This document shows positions 1 through 9,337 of a DNA stretch of 58,470 bases, in pieces. The stretch is from DATBLY01 sp963705545 (GTDB lineage: Bacteria > Actinomycetota > UBA4738 > HRBIN12). The stretch covers positions 1 through 58,470 of the forward strand of contig CAVPJX010000006.1 in NCBI GenBank assembly GCA_963705545.1, in the 5' to 3' direction. The notes beneath the pieces are model-generated. The model saw nothing but the letters and a program-made list of their open reading frames with translations. It had not been told where the DNA came from and did not search any database. The first letter of the stretch is position 1; each line of letters starts with the position of its first letter. The translations under genes were made by a program, and so were the position numbers.

Positions 1-698
1 AGGTACGGGTGGGAGGGCTGCGGGATCGCCTCGACGTCGCTCGCGTCCACCAGGATCTCGTTCCCCAGGGGGTACATGCGGCCGGTGATGCGCACCCAGT
101 CGTCCGCCGAGAACCGGCCGGGGGGCACGTTCACCACGCGGACCTGAGCGCTGGTCGCGTCGGCGACGCAGCAGGTGATCACGTAGCGGGTCAACAGGAT
201 CTCGTCGGCCGGCGCGCCGTCCTCGCGCCAGACGAACCCCTCGAGCTCGATCTGCTCGCCGGCGCGGCGGCGGATCGCCGCCTGTCCCTCGTGCGTCGTC
301 TGCGCGGCGGCGATGTCGATGAAGCTCAGCTGACCCGTCGCGATGTCGGACCCTGAGACGCTCACCCCGGCGCCGACGAAGCCCGCGCGGCGCGCGATCC
401 CGAACGTCCCGAGCGTCGCCGGTGGCAGTGCGAGCACGAGTACGACCGGCAGGACGACCGCGCCGAGGACCCAGGTCTCCCTGCGCCGCAGGGGCTCCGA
501 GCGTGACGTGCGCGCCGTGGCCAGTCGGCCGACCGCGGCGATCGTCAGCAGCGCGGCGCCGGTGGGGACGAGCCACGACGTCCGGCCCGACAGGTACAGC
601 GTCCATCGCTGCGTGAGGGCGAGGAACCAGAACAGGCCGGCCCAGGCCGCGAGCACGACGGCGGCCGCGACGCGTGTCGGGCTCCACGCGACCCTCAT
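1..698 (-). CDS. TIGR03943-family membrane protein (C-terminus beyond window)
   Basis: N-terminal 232 residues of a TIGR03943 (DUF1980) protein; the 3' end lies outside the window. It starts at ATG 698, which overlaps the stop of the upstream permease as ATGA, so the two are translationally coupled. About three hydrophobic segments fill the first ~100 residues, then a soluble domain carries the family's Cys pair in ITCCVADA (Cys176/Cys177). The family is normally encoded next to a YraQ/DUF318 permease, as in the Bacillus YcgR/YcgQ pair, and that is the arrangement here. The two probably form one membrane complex; the substrate is unknown, and a metal or metalloid is only a guess from the Cys motifs. 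Confidence 0.82.
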   Translation of the reverse strand, partial: MRVAWSPTRVAAAVVLAAWAGLFWFLALTQRWTLYLSGRTSWLVPTGAALLTIAAVGRLATARTSRSEPLRRRETWVLGAVVLPVVLVLALPPATLGTFGIARRAGFVGAGVSVSGSDIATGQLSFIDIAAAQTTHEGQAAIRRRAGEQIELEGFVWREDGAPADEILLTRYVITCCVADATSAQVRVVNVPPGRFSADDWVRITGRMYPLGNEILVDASDVEAIPQPSHPY

Positions 699-1709
699 CC
701 GACGAACACCTCCAACCACAGCGTGCCGACCAGCGTGACCGCGAACGCGGTGACGACCAGCGTGCGAACGACGGAGCGGTGGTAGGTGCCCGCGTACAGC
801 GCGACGAGCTTCAGGTCGACCATCGGACCGAACACCAGGAAGGCGAGCTGAGCCGAGGGTCCGAACCCGACGAACGACGCCGCGACGAACGCGTCGGACT
901 CCGAGCACAGCGACATCAGGAACGCGAGGCCCATCATCGCGACGAGCGACAGCACCGGGAGGTCCGCCAGCCGCGAGACGATCGTCTGTGGCACGAACGT
1001 CTGCACGGCCGCGGCGATCGCGGCCCCGAGCACCAGGAACCGCATCATGAACAGGACGTCGCCGGTCAGGTGCCCGACGAACCGACGGCCGCGGGCCTCG
1101 TCCTCGTGCACGGCCTCCGCCTCGGCGTCCGACCGCGGTCGCAGCAGGTGCGCGGCGTTCGTCGCCCCGACCACCCAGCCGACGGCGATCGCGACGATCG
1201 CGCCCAGGGCGATCCGGCCGCCCACCATCACCCAGAGCGAGTCCCGGCCCCGGTACGCGACGTAGGTGGAGGCGATCACGACCGGGTTCAGGATCGGCGC
1301 CGCGAGCATGAAGGTGATCGCCGCGGACGGCGCGAGGCCCTTGCGGACCAACCGCCGCGCCACCGGCACCGAGCCGCACTCGCAGACCGGGAACGCGACG
1401 CCCGCCAACGCCGCGGCCGGCGCCTGGATCGGCCGCGGGCAGCCGGCCGATCCGCGCGAACGCGCTCGCCGGGACCAGCACCTCGATCGCCGCCGAGACG
1501 AACGCGCCGATCACGACGAACGGTGTGGCTTCGATCAGCAGCGAGCCGAAGACGATCAGCAGGTTCTGGAGCCAGGCCACGCTCGAGGGGTCGATCGCCC
1601 GGATCACGAGCGCGACCAGGATGAGCGCTACGGCGACCGGCGCCACCGTCCGGAGCGTGCCCTTCGGCCGGGTCGGCGTGAGCTTCGGGGCCGCGACGTC
1701 GACGGCCAT
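695..1709 (-). CDS. YraQ/DUF318-family permease (one frameshift)
   Basis: Polytopic permease of the PF03773 (DUF318/YraQ, ArsP-like) family. The C-terminal 237 residues read continuously and begin with the family motif VCECGSVP. The N-terminal ~90 residues, starting at ATG 1709 with two hydrophobic segments and LIEATPFVVIGAFVSA, are in another frame. Removing one base near 1430 joins them into a protein of about 338 residues, the usual length. ATG 1709 overlaps the stop of the upstream phosphatase-like gene by one base (TGATG), and its own stop overlaps the TIGR03943 start, so all three form one operon. The frameshift is probably a sequence error. Confidence 0.8.
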
Positions 1710-3012
1710 CAGCAATACCTCGAGAAGGACACCGCGAACGCGGGGTACGCGTCGGCGAACAGTGGGGAGCCGTCGGCCTGCAGATCGAGGAGCGCCGTCG
1801 ACACGTCGTCGGTCGTGATGCCGCTCGTCACCATCGCCGACCGGTCCAGGAAGAGGCCGCCCGACCCGGCGCGGGCGACGACGCCCGCGCCGAGCGCCGC
1901 CTCGACGTCCGCGGCGACCGTCGCGGCCGCGACGGTCGCCGCGGGGGCCCGGCCACCCGTGCCGGCGACCACGAAGGTCGCCGGCACGCCGCTCGCCCGC
2001 ACCCGGGCGACGATCGCGGCCGTCTGGGCGTCCTGGTGCGCCACCGACCCTTCCAGCGCGACCCCGATCACGTCGGGCGTCGCGTCCGCCCCGTAGCCGT
2101 CGGCGAGCAACGCCGCGACCGATCGTGCCGCGTCCGCGGAGCCGACGATCCGGTCGTCGCGGTCGGCGCCCAGGTACCAATCGCCGCCGACCAGGCCGCG
2201 GTCGGTGGCTCGGCGCGCGACGATCGCCACCCGGGCCGCCTGGCCCGTCGCCTCGTCGAGGTCCTCGGCGAACGTCGACACGATCGACGGCGGCGCGGTG
2301 GGCGACCAGGCCTGGACGACCCGCCCGTGGTCGTCTCGGATCGTGGCCCCGACGATCCCGTGATCGGCGGGCAGCGCGCCGGTCCCGATCGTGGTGAGCA
2401 CGGGAGCGGGGTCGAGCGGGAGGGATCCGGCCGACCCCGCGAGCGTCCCGGCGCCCGAGGCCCGGAGCGCGCGGAGCGTCGGCCAGGCATCCGGTTGGGC
2501 CTCGAGCGCCGCGGACCCGACCCCTTTCCACGCGATCAGCACGATCACGCGGGCGCGCTCAGAGGTCGCGACGCCCGGGATCGCATCACCCGACCGCACG
2601 TCCGGATGCGGCCTGCGGAACCCGGCGATCGGCTCGAGCGTCGGCGCGACCTGGTCCAGGCGCGTGCCGTCCGGGATCGCGCCCGGCCGGATCCCCGTGC
2701 CCGCGAACACGATCGGCACGCGCAGGTCGGGGAGGGCGGCCGACGGCCACGTCACACGGGCCCCCGGCACGACGGTCGCTACCGTGCTCGGGGGTCGGTC
2801 GCGGCCGACACGTCCGGCGATCGTCCGTCGCGGAACCCGGCGACGATCAGGTCCCGGACGTCGGCCGGGAGCGGACAGAAGGGGACGCGCGCCGTCGAGG
2901 CGTTCGCCTCGTCGCAGCTCTCGCCGACGCAGAGCGCCCGCAGGACGACCGCGGGCGCCGCCACCACGGCGAGTGCCACGAGCAGGACGGCGAGGCGTCG
3001 CCCGGAGCTCAC
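1709..3012 (-). CDS. alkaline-phosphatase-superfamily protein (one frameshift)
   Basis: Secreted or membrane-anchored protein of the alkaline phosphatase/type I phosphodiesterase superfamily. The start is GTG 3012 with a hydrophobic signal segment (MSSGRRLAVLLVALAVVAAP). Near 2790 the frame shifts at a run of five C; adding one C lets the protein continue to 1709, about 433 residues. The middle part has the superfamily pattern TTIGTGALPADHGIVGA, resembling the 552-residue enzyme encoded divergently at 3075. The C-terminal half lacks an obvious TADHG metal site, so activity is uncertain. It leads the operon with the YraQ/TIGR03943 pair. A TACGGT element lies six bases before the GTG, supporting this start. 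Confidence 0.68.
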
Positions 3013-3018
3013 CCCGAC

Positions 3019-3024
3019 ACCGTA
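3019..3024 (-). promoter_or_regulatory. putative leaderless -10 element (TACGGT)
   Basis: TACGGT on the minus strand ends six bases before GTG 3012 and there is no Shine-Dalgarno sequence, so transcription would start at or next to the start codon. The same arrangement recurs throughout the window. No clear -35 is visible. Confidence 0.45.
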
Positions 3025-3074
3025 CCGCGGGCGAGGTTGTCACTCGCGGCGGGGGTCGTGTTCCCTAGTCGGCC

Positions 3075-4733
3075 ATGACCCCCAGGCGGCTCGTCCTGCT
3101 CGCGCTGCTCCTCGCGCTGGTCGCGATCTCGCTGGCCCCCGCGCATCGGCAGTCGGCGCGCGCCGCCGAAGGCGATGAGGACCTGATCCAGCTCGCGTGC
3201 TCGCTCCCGCACGAGTGGCTCCTGCGGACCTGGCGCGGCTGGCGCCCCGACCGGGGAGCCCAGATCTCGTTCATCCCGATCGAGCCGAACTTCGTGGGGG
3301 CCGGCCTTCCGCACGTGGGCCCGTGGGACTACGTGCAGGACGTCCCGATGCTGTGGTACGGGCCGGGGTTCGTTCCGGCGCAGGGGACCGTGGATCGCCC
3401 CGTGACCAGCGCCGGCATCGCGCCGACCGTGGCTCGATTCCTCGACTTCGACGGCTTCACGGCCCCCGACGGGCAGCCGATGATCGAGGCGCTGCTGCCG
3501 GGAGACGGGGATCGCGAGCCGCCCCGGCTGATCGTGACGATGGTCTGGGACGCGGGCGGCATGAACGTGCTGGACACGCATGCCACGGCCCACCCGTACT
3601 TCGATTCCCTGATCCCGAAGGGCACGTCCTACACCGACGCCACGGTCGGGTCCTCGCCGACCAGCACGGCGCAGATCCACGCCACGATCGGGACCGGGGC
3701 CTTCCCGGATCAGCATGGCCTGGTCGGGCACCACCTCACGGTCGGCGGCAAGCTGACCACGCCCTGGAACGACGGCCCGGCGTTCCTGATCGAGCCGACG
3801 CTCGCCGACGTCTACGACCTCGCGATGGACAACGAACCGGTCGTCGGCATCGTCGGGACCGTGGACATCCATTTCGGCATGCTCGGCCACGGCTCCTTCT
3901 TCACGGGCGGTGACCGCGACATCGCCCTGACGCGGTCGGTGATCGGCGGCGACACGCTCACCGACGAGGGGTTCGAGTGGAACATCCCGCCGCGCGACGC
4001 CCCCTACTACGAGCTCGCCGGGTACGCGAACGACGTCCCCGGCTTCGAGCAGGACGTGCGGAAGGTCGACCAGGCCGACGGGCAGCTCGACGGGTTGTGG
4101 CGCGACAACTCGATCGACCAACTCCTGAAGGGCTTCGACACTCCGGCGCGCACGCCCTACCAGGAGCGCGTGATCGAGACGGTGATCGAGCACGAGGGGT
4201 TCGGGGCGGACGCGATGCCCGACCTGCTCTACCTGAACTTCAAGGAGATCGACTACATCAGCCACATCTGGGCCGTCGGCTCGCCGGAGATGAACGACGC
4301 CGTCGTCGTCCAGGACCTGGCGCTCCGCCGGTTCGTCGGGTTCCTGAACCGCACGGTCGGGAAGGGCAGGTGGGTGCTCGTCGTCACGGCCGACCACGGG
4401 GCGATGCCGCTTCCTGAGGACTCCGGCGGGTTCCAGATCTCGACGGCACCGATCGAGGCCGGGATCAACGAGCGGTTCGACACCGACGGCGACGACGTAC
4501 CGATCGTGGACCTCGTCCAGCCGACCCAGGTGTTCCTCAACGTCGACGAGCTCGAGCAGAACGGCTCCACGGTGGCGGACGTGGCGCGGTACGTGATGAC
4601 GCTGACGCAGGCGCAGACGGCGGGCGGCGGCACGAGCGTGAACCCGGCGACCGCGAACGACCTCGTCTTCCAGGCCGCGTTCCCGTCGGACCTGATGCCG
4701 CAGCTCCCATGCCTGCCCGAGGCCCGCGGGTAG
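3075..4733 (+). CDS. alkaline phosphatase family protein (type I phosphodiesterase/nucleotide pyrophosphatase-like)
   Basis: 552-residue exported phosphohydrolase of the alkaline phosphatase superfamily. A signal peptide covers residues 1-30 (hydrophobic LVLLALLLALVAISLA). The core shows GSSPTSTAQIHATIGTG, where a Ser/Thr is the likely nucleophile, then PDQHGLVGHH, and the metal-binding VVTADHGAMP near residue 440. The family cleaves phosphomono- or phosphodiesters with two bound metals; the substrate cannot be told from sequence. It resembles the divergent gene at 1709-3012. The start was chosen for the signal peptide. Its stop codon forms part of the next gene's -10 element. It may act with that membrane protein on lipid or surface phosphates, which is inference only. 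Confidence 0.82.
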   Translation: MTPRRLVLLALLLALVAISLAPAHRQSARAAEGDEDLIQLACSLPHEWLLRTWRGWRPDRGAQISFIPIEPNFVGAGLPHVGPWDYVQDVPMLWYGPGFVPAQGTVDRPVTSAGIAPTVARFLDFDGFTAPDGQPMIEALLPGDGDREPPRLIVTMVWDAGGMNVLDTHATAHPYFDSLIPKGTSYTDATVGSSPTSTAQIHATIGTGAFPDQHGLVGHHLTVGGKLTTPWNDGPAFLIEPTLADVYDLAMDNEPVVGIVGTVDIHFGMLGHGSFFTGGDRDIALTRSVIGGDTLTDEGFEWNIPPRDAPYYELAGYANDVPGFEQDVRKVDQADGQLDGLWRDNSIDQLLKGFDTPARTPYQERVIETVIEHEGFGADAMPDLLYLNFKEIDYISHIWAVGSPEMNDAVVVQDLALRRFVGFLNRTVGKGRWVLVVTADHGAMPLPEDSGGFQISTAPIEAGINERFDTDGDDVPIVDLVQPTQVFLNVDELEQNGSTVADVARYVMTLTQAQTAGGGTSVNPATANDLVFQAAFPSDLMPQLPCLPEARG

Positions 4734-4736
4734 TAT
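4731..4736 (+). promoter_or_regulatory. putative leaderless -10 element (TAGTAT)
   Basis: TAGTAT ends ten bases before ATG 4747 with no Shine-Dalgarno sequence. Its first three bases are the stop codon of the upstream gene. Confidence 0.42.
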
Positions 4737-4746
4737 CCGCGTCGGC

Positions 4747-6444
4747 ATGACGGTCACCGACGTACCGCGCGCGGAGACGCGCGCCGACACCACTGAGGGC
4801 GGCGGCCGGCTCGGCTCCGGATGGGTCGTCGGAGGGCTCGCGGTCCTGCTGCTCCTGATCCTCAGCTGGCCGTTCCTGAAGGATCCGTCGCTCTCGGCGC
4901 CGACGCGCGACCCCGCTTGGTACACGTGGCGCGCGAACGTGATCATGGACTCCGACCCCGCCTCGGTCGTGGGCGAATGGGGTCCCGAAGGGCTGTTCGC
5001 CGGCGGCTACCGGGTGACGACGCCGCTCGCCGGTGCGCTCCTGCAGCGCGTGGCCGGGATCGACACCTACTCGTTCAGCGCCTTCCTCATGATCGGGATC
5101 CCGGTGCTCACCGCCCTCGCGCTCGGGATCGGCGCCTTCCGGAGCAGGCGCGACCCGATCGCGATCCTCGTCACGATGCTCGCCACGGTCGCCCTGTTCC
5201 TGACCACGCCCTACGTCGGCTACCTCGACAACATCACGGTCCTGTTCCTGCTCTCGCTCACCCTGCCGTTCCTGCACGACGCGCGGACCTCATGGGGCGC
5301 GCGATCCGCGCTCTTCCTGATCGGGGTCGCGGCGGCGTTCACGCACCCGACGACCTGCGTGATCTTCGGCGTGGTGCTGACGGCCGTGTTCGGCTGGCAC
5401 TTCCTGACGAGCCGCTTCTCGCTCGGCTCGGCGCTGAAGTCGGACGGCCCGATGCTGATGTCGGTCGGCTTCGGGATGATCGCCGGTCTCGCGATGTGGA
5501 TCGTGGGGATCTGGGGCCAGAGCGCGAGCCTCGCCGAGGCCGCCCTACCGCCGCCCTACACGAAGGCGTTCTTCACCGACCGGCTCGTCGAGTGGGTGGT
5601 CTCGCTCCAGCCGGTCGTGATCGTCCCGTTCATCGCGATCGCGATCGTGTCGACGATCTTGCTCGCGCGCCGTACCCGCGAGCCGGCGCACACCTACGAC
5701 CTCGCTTCGATCGGCTGGCTGCTCGCCTTCGTCGGTGCGCTCAGCGTGTTCACGAGCGCCGTCGTTCCCTACTACCGGTTCATGAACGCCTCTGCGGCGC
5801 CGATGGCCCTCACCGGGCTCGGGGCGTTCGTCGCGATCCGCTGGTTCCTCCGCCTGCCGGGACGCGCGCGCATCGCCGGCATCCTCGGCGCGATCCTCGT
5901 CGTGGCATCGCTCGGATGGGTGCTCGTGGATGGCCTGCAGCATCGATGGGTCACCGAGAAGAACCAGTGGGCGAACCAGGACGTGCGCGCGTCGCTCACC
6001 GCGGTGCACGAGATCGTCGGCGATGCCGGCGAGCGCCCGATCGTGCTGGTCGTGAACTACAACGACGGCGACGACGAGACCGGCACGAACACCGCCTACG
6101 GCTGGGCGAAGACCTACACGAACGTCTTCCGCACGGGGCTCGACGGCGACGACGCGCGCCTGCAGGCGACCTTCCTCGGGACGGTGGAGGACCTCCGGGC
6201 CGGTCGCGCCACGGTCGGCCGGAGCGAGGGCTACACGGAGGCGGCCTCCCAGCACTTCGAGGAACTGCGGACGCGGATGGCGGACTACCCCGAGGACCCG
6301 CTCGTCTTCCTGATCGGTCAGTACTACGGCGGCCTGTGCAACGGCATCGAGGACTGCGACGAGGCGACGGAGCAGCAGCGCCTCGAGGAGACGACCGCGG
6401 ATGCCATCGAGGTCGGCCCCGACACCTACGTGCTTGACGGGTGA
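4747..6444 (+). CDS. large polytopic membrane protein with extracytoplasmic domain, function unknown (probable frameshift at 3' end)
   Basis: 565 residues as read: about ten to twelve transmembrane segments between residues 25 and 400, then a soluble domain of about 160 residues rich in acidic and aromatic residues (VVNYNDGDDETGTN, FLIGQYYGGLCNG). The layout resembles membrane glycosyltransferase/mannosyltransferase-like proteins of actinobacteria, but I recognise no diagnostic motif. The frame closes at 6444 just after DTYVLDG; with one base fewer near 6430 it would run on as DTYVLTGDGFFAPSD into two more membrane segments up to about 6740. Those segments may therefore belong to this gene or be the start of the MFS protein. 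It has its own TAGTAT element. Confidence 0.62.
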   Translation: MTVTDVPRAETRADTTEGGGRLGSGWVVGGLAVLLLLILSWPFLKDPSLSAPTRDPAWYTWRANVIMDSDPASVVGEWGPEGLFAGGYRVTTPLAGALLQRVAGIDTYSFSAFLMIGIPVLTALALGIGAFRSRRDPIAILVTMLATVALFLTTPYVGYLDNITVLFLLSLTLPFLHDARTSWGARSALFLIGVAAAFTHPTTCVIFGVVLTAVFGWHFLTSRFSLGSALKSDGPMLMSVGFGMIAGLAMWIVGIWGQSASLAEAALPPPYTKAFFTDRLVEWVVSLQPVVIVPFIAIAIVSTILLARRTREPAHTYDLASIGWLLAFVGALSVFTSAVVPYYRFMNASAAPMALTGLGAFVAIRWFLRLPGRARIAGILGAILVVASLGWVLVDGLQHRWVTEKNQWANQDVRASLTAVHEIVGDAGERPIVLVVNYNDGDDETGTNTAYGWAKTYTNVFRTGLDGDDARLQATFLGTVEDLRAGRATVGRSEGYTEAASQHFEELRTRMADYPEDPLVFLIGQYYGGLCNGIEDCDEATEQQRLEETTADAIEVGPDTYVLDG

Positions 6445-6547
6445 CGGCTTCTTCGCGCCGTCGGACGCGTCGGTCGCGGCTGCGCAGGAGGCCTCGCAGG
6501 CCGAGGCGGCCCGCCTCGAGGACCACCCGGGGCCGCTCGCCGATCCT

Positions 6548-8170
6548 ATGCATACGATCCTCGTGCTCCTCGGCCTGGCCGCGCTGGCGGTGGTACCGGG
6601 GCTGATCGCTGCCCCTTGGTTCGAGCTGCGCGGCGCGGCCACCCGGATCGCCCTGGTGCCGGCGATGTCGATCGTGCTGACGCTGCTCTCCGGGATCGCG
6701 GTCCTGGCGGTCTGGCGCGGTCCCGCTGACGACGGCGAAGGCGTGGACCGTGGTCGGCGTCGACGATCGGCGGTCGCCGCCGCCCTGCGGCTCGGCGCCC
6801 CGGCCCTGCTGCGCGTGCTGAACAGCTTCGGCGGGTTCTTCAACAACCTGTTCTCGGTGTTCTCGAACCGCGACTACGCCGTGCTGATGGGCGTCCAGTT
6901 CCTGGCCCAGGCCGGCCAGGGCGTCGTCCAGGGCGCGATCGCGAAGTCGATCGCGTTCGGCGGCCAGGAGGGCTTCGACATCCAGACCGTGCCGTCGGCG
7001 AACTACCTGCTCAAGGTCGTGCTCGCGCTCTACGTGCCGTACATGCTGATCTCGCCGTTCATCGGGGTCTTCATCGACCGATTCGAGCGGCGCCGCGTCG
7101 CGTGGTGGGCGAACTCGATCGCCGCGGTGCTCGTCGCCGTCGTCGCGGTCGTGGTGGTCTTGCCGCTCGGGTCCGGGACCAGCGAAGGGAGGTTCGGGGC
7201 GACGGCGGGTCTGATCGTGGGGCTCCTGGTCGTGCAGTCCGTGGCGCGGATCGTCCTGGCGATCAAGTCGGCCGCGATCCCGGACGTGCTGGCCGGCAGG
7301 GACCTCATGCAGGGCAACGGTCTGTCTCAAGCTGGCGGCGGGCTGCTGCAGATCGTCGGCATCGCGTTCGGCGGCGTGGCGGCAGGGATCCTCCCGCCGT
7401 GGATCGTCGTCGTGGTCGGCGCCGGCGTGCTGGTGATCGCCGCGCTCGTCTCGCGGCAGATGCATCGGGTCGAGACGACCCCACACCACACGTCGTTCGC
7501 GCGCGAGGCGTCGGCGGTCGTGCACAACATCGTCGCGGGGCTGAAGGAGCTCGCGGCCCGGCCGGCGGCGGCCCTCGGCCTGTCCGGGTTCCAGATGCTC
7601 CGCTATCAGTTCTGGGGGTTCGTGCTGTTCACGTGGGCCCTCTACGGCAAGAACCTGGTGAAGGGCGGCGACGCCGACACCCTCTCGCTGGTCCTGTCGG
7701 GCGTCGGCGGGATGCTCGGCGGCGCGCTCGGCGTCGTGGTCGCGCAGAAGCTGAAGGATCGCGTCGCACCCGTCCGGATCCTGCTCGTCTCGATGCTGGC
7801 GCTGGGGGCCGGCGTGATCGTGTTCGGCTCGCTCGTCTCGGTGCCCGGGTTCGCAGCCCTGCTGTTCCTCGGCTTCTTCACCTTCTTCACGGGCAAGATC
7901 TCGGCGGACACGATCGTCCAGCAGACGATGCCCGACGACTTCCGCGGCCGGGCGTTCGCCCTGTTCGACATCGCCTACAACCTGGGCTACATCATCCCCG
8001 CGCTGATCCTGTCGCTCGTGTGGATCGAGGACGACGCCGCGCGCACGCGGGCGATCCTGATCGTCTCGGGCGTGGTGTTCCTGGGCCTGACGCTGCTCCT
8101 GATCGCGTGGTCGCGCCGGATCCGCGATCAGTTCGCGCCGCAAGACGATCTTGTCGAGACCACGCCCTAG
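6548..8170 (+). CDS. MFS transporter
   Basis: Major facilitator superfamily permease with about twelve membrane segments. The core starts near 6815 (LNSFGGFFNNLFSVFSNRDY) and shows the loop signature FIGVFIDRFERRR after the second helix and the matching region DDFRGRAFALFD in the second half. The start is uncertain: ATG 6548 and GTG 6815 are both in frame, and the ~90 residues between them contain two hydrophobic segments that may be the displaced tail of the preceding gene, since the region 6720-6790 also reads more naturally in another frame (PLTTAKAWTVVGV). Substrate unknown. It is collinear with the preceding gene and probably co-transcribed. Confidence 0.72.
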   Translation: MHTILVLLGLAALAVVPGLIAAPWFELRGAATRIALVPAMSIVLTLLSGIAVLAVWRGPADDGEGVDRGRRRRSAVAAALRLGAPALLRVLNSFGGFFNNLFSVFSNRDYAVLMGVQFLAQAGQGVVQGAIAKSIAFGGQEGFDIQTVPSANYLLKVVLALYVPYMLISPFIGVFIDRFERRRVAWWANSIAAVLVAVVAVVVVLPLGSGTSEGRFGATAGLIVGLLVVQSVARIVLAIKSAAIPDVLAGRDLMQGNGLSQAGGGLLQIVGIAFGGVAAGILPPWIVVVVGAGVLVIAALVSRQMHRVETTPHHTSFAREASAVVHNIVAGLKELAARPAAALGLSGFQMLRYQFWGFVLFTWALYGKNLVKGGDADTLSLVLSGVGGMLGGALGVVVAQKLKDRVAPVRILLVSMLALGAGVIVFGSLVSVPGFAALLFLGFFTFFTGKISADTIVQQTMPDDFRGRAFALFDIAYNLGYIIPALILSLVWIEDDAARTRAILIVSGVVFLGLTLLLIAWSRRIRDQFAPQDDLVETTP

Positions 8171-8469
8171 CTCGGGGCGTCGCCGGCCGGCCGGACGATC
8201 TCGCGCTCGAACTCGGGGAAGTAGCGACCGATCTGGCTCACGTCGAACGACGGCAGGATCTGCTCCTTCAGCTCGCGGGCCAGCAGGAACGCGAAGCACG
8301 CCTCGATGAACGACTCGGGGGTCGCGTACCGACCGGCCAGTCGCTCGAAGTCCGTCCGTGAGAGCGTCACGTCGTGCCGGCTCCGGCTCCCGTCGTCGTC
8401 GATGACCACGACCCGGAACCGGGACAGGAACTGCTCGACGTCGGACCGATCGACCTCGATCGTCGTCAA
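8167..8469 (-). CDS. small conserved protein of unknown function
   Basis: 100-residue soluble protein starting at TTG 8469. That start is preceded by GGGAGG nine bases upstream; longer in-frame versions run into low-complexity antisense sequence and were rejected. The C-terminal half is helical and compact (YATPESFIEACFAFLLAREL, then FDVSQIGRYFPEFE), suggesting a conserved fold, but I do not recognise the family. It is convergent with the MFS gene, whose stop it overlaps by four bases, and divergent from the hydrolase at 8549. Confidence 0.6.
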   Translation of the reverse strand: MTTIEVDRSDVEQFLSRFRVVVIDDDGSRSRHDVTLSRTDFERLAGRYATPESFIEACFAFLLARELKEQILPSFDVSQIGRYFPEFEREIVRPAGDAPS

Positions 8470-8548
8470 GGGTGCGGGCCTCCCTCGTGACCGGTGCGTG
8501 ACGTCGGCGCATCGTACCCTCTCCCGCACCCCGCTCGAGAGGTTCGAG

Positions 8549-9337
8549 ATGCCGGAGATCGTGACGAAGGACGCCGAGCTGCACGTCGAGGTCGACGGCA
8601 GCGGTGTGCCCGTCACCGTGGTCGCGCACGGGCTCACGAACTCATGCCGTGAGCTCTCGGCGTTCACGCCCTTCCTGGATGGGACGGCGGTGCGGTTCGA
8701 CTTCCGCGGGCACGGGCGTTCGAGCGTCCCGGACGCCGGCTCGTACGGGTTCCGAGACTTCGCGGACGACCTGGACGCCGTCGCCGCGGCGTACGGTGCG
8801 ACGCGTGCCATCGGGACCTCGCTCGGGGCCGGTGCGATCACGAACCTCGTCGCCCGCGAGCCGGACCGGTTCGAGAAGCTCGTGTTGCTGCTCCCCGCCG
8901 CCCTCGACGTGCCGCTCGGCGACCACGCGAACTACGATCGGATCGCCGCGCTATTGGAGACCCTCGATCGGGACGAGGCGATCGAGGCGATCCTCTCGGA
9001 GGGCGAACGGGCGGCGGCGTACGAGCGCGCGCCGTGGCTCCGCGAGCTCGACCTGCTGCTCTGGCAGGACATGAACCCCGTCGGCGTCGCACGGGCGATC
9101 CGCGAGGTGGTGCGTGACGTGGCGTTGCCGGACCGCCAGGCGCTCTGCGCGGTCGAGGCCCCGACGCTGATCATCGCCCGCGAGGGCGACGGGATCCATC
9201 CGGTCGAGCTCGCGCACGTCCTGGTCGACCTGATGCCGAGGGCGGAGCTGATCGTGCTCGGCGGCGAGCGGGAGCTGCTGGCCGCGATCCCCGAACTGGT
9301 GGAGCGCACGCGGTCGTTCCTGGAGGGCCGGGCATGA
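8549..9337 (+). CDS. alpha/beta hydrolase
   Basis: 262-residue alpha/beta-hydrolase-fold protein. Visible motifs are VVAHGLTNS (oxyanion HG), DFRGHGRS, and the nucleophile elbow IGTSLGAG with Ser91. The acid and His of the triad are less clear: the C-terminal region has AREGDGIHPVE, where Asp and His may serve. No signal peptide, so cytoplasmic. ATG 8549 was chosen because GAGAGG lies just upstream and the sequence from PEIVTKDAELHVEVDG matches the usual N-terminal strand; longer upstream reading is antisense to the small gene. Its stop overlaps the following EamA start (ATGA). Substrate unknown. Confidence 0.8.
   Translation: MPEIVTKDAELHVEVDGSGVPVTVVAHGLTNSCRELSAFTPFLDGTAVRFDFRGHGRSSVPDAGSYGFRDFADDLDAVAAAYGATRAIGTSLGAGAITNLVAREPDRFEKLVLLLPAALDVPLGDHANYDRIAALLETLDRDEAIEAILSEGERAAAYERAPWLRELDLLLWQDMNPVGVARAIREVVRDVALPDRQALCAVEAPTLIIAREGDGIHPVELAHVLVDLMPRAELIVLGGERELLAAIPELVERTRSFLEGRA

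Noticed and set aside
6430..6444. In-frame TGA in the membrane protein as a possible selenocysteine codon, given tRNA-Sec in the window
   Set aside because: Reading through gives low-complexity sequence, whereas a one-base shift restores plausible protein; the same holds for the other interrupted genes.
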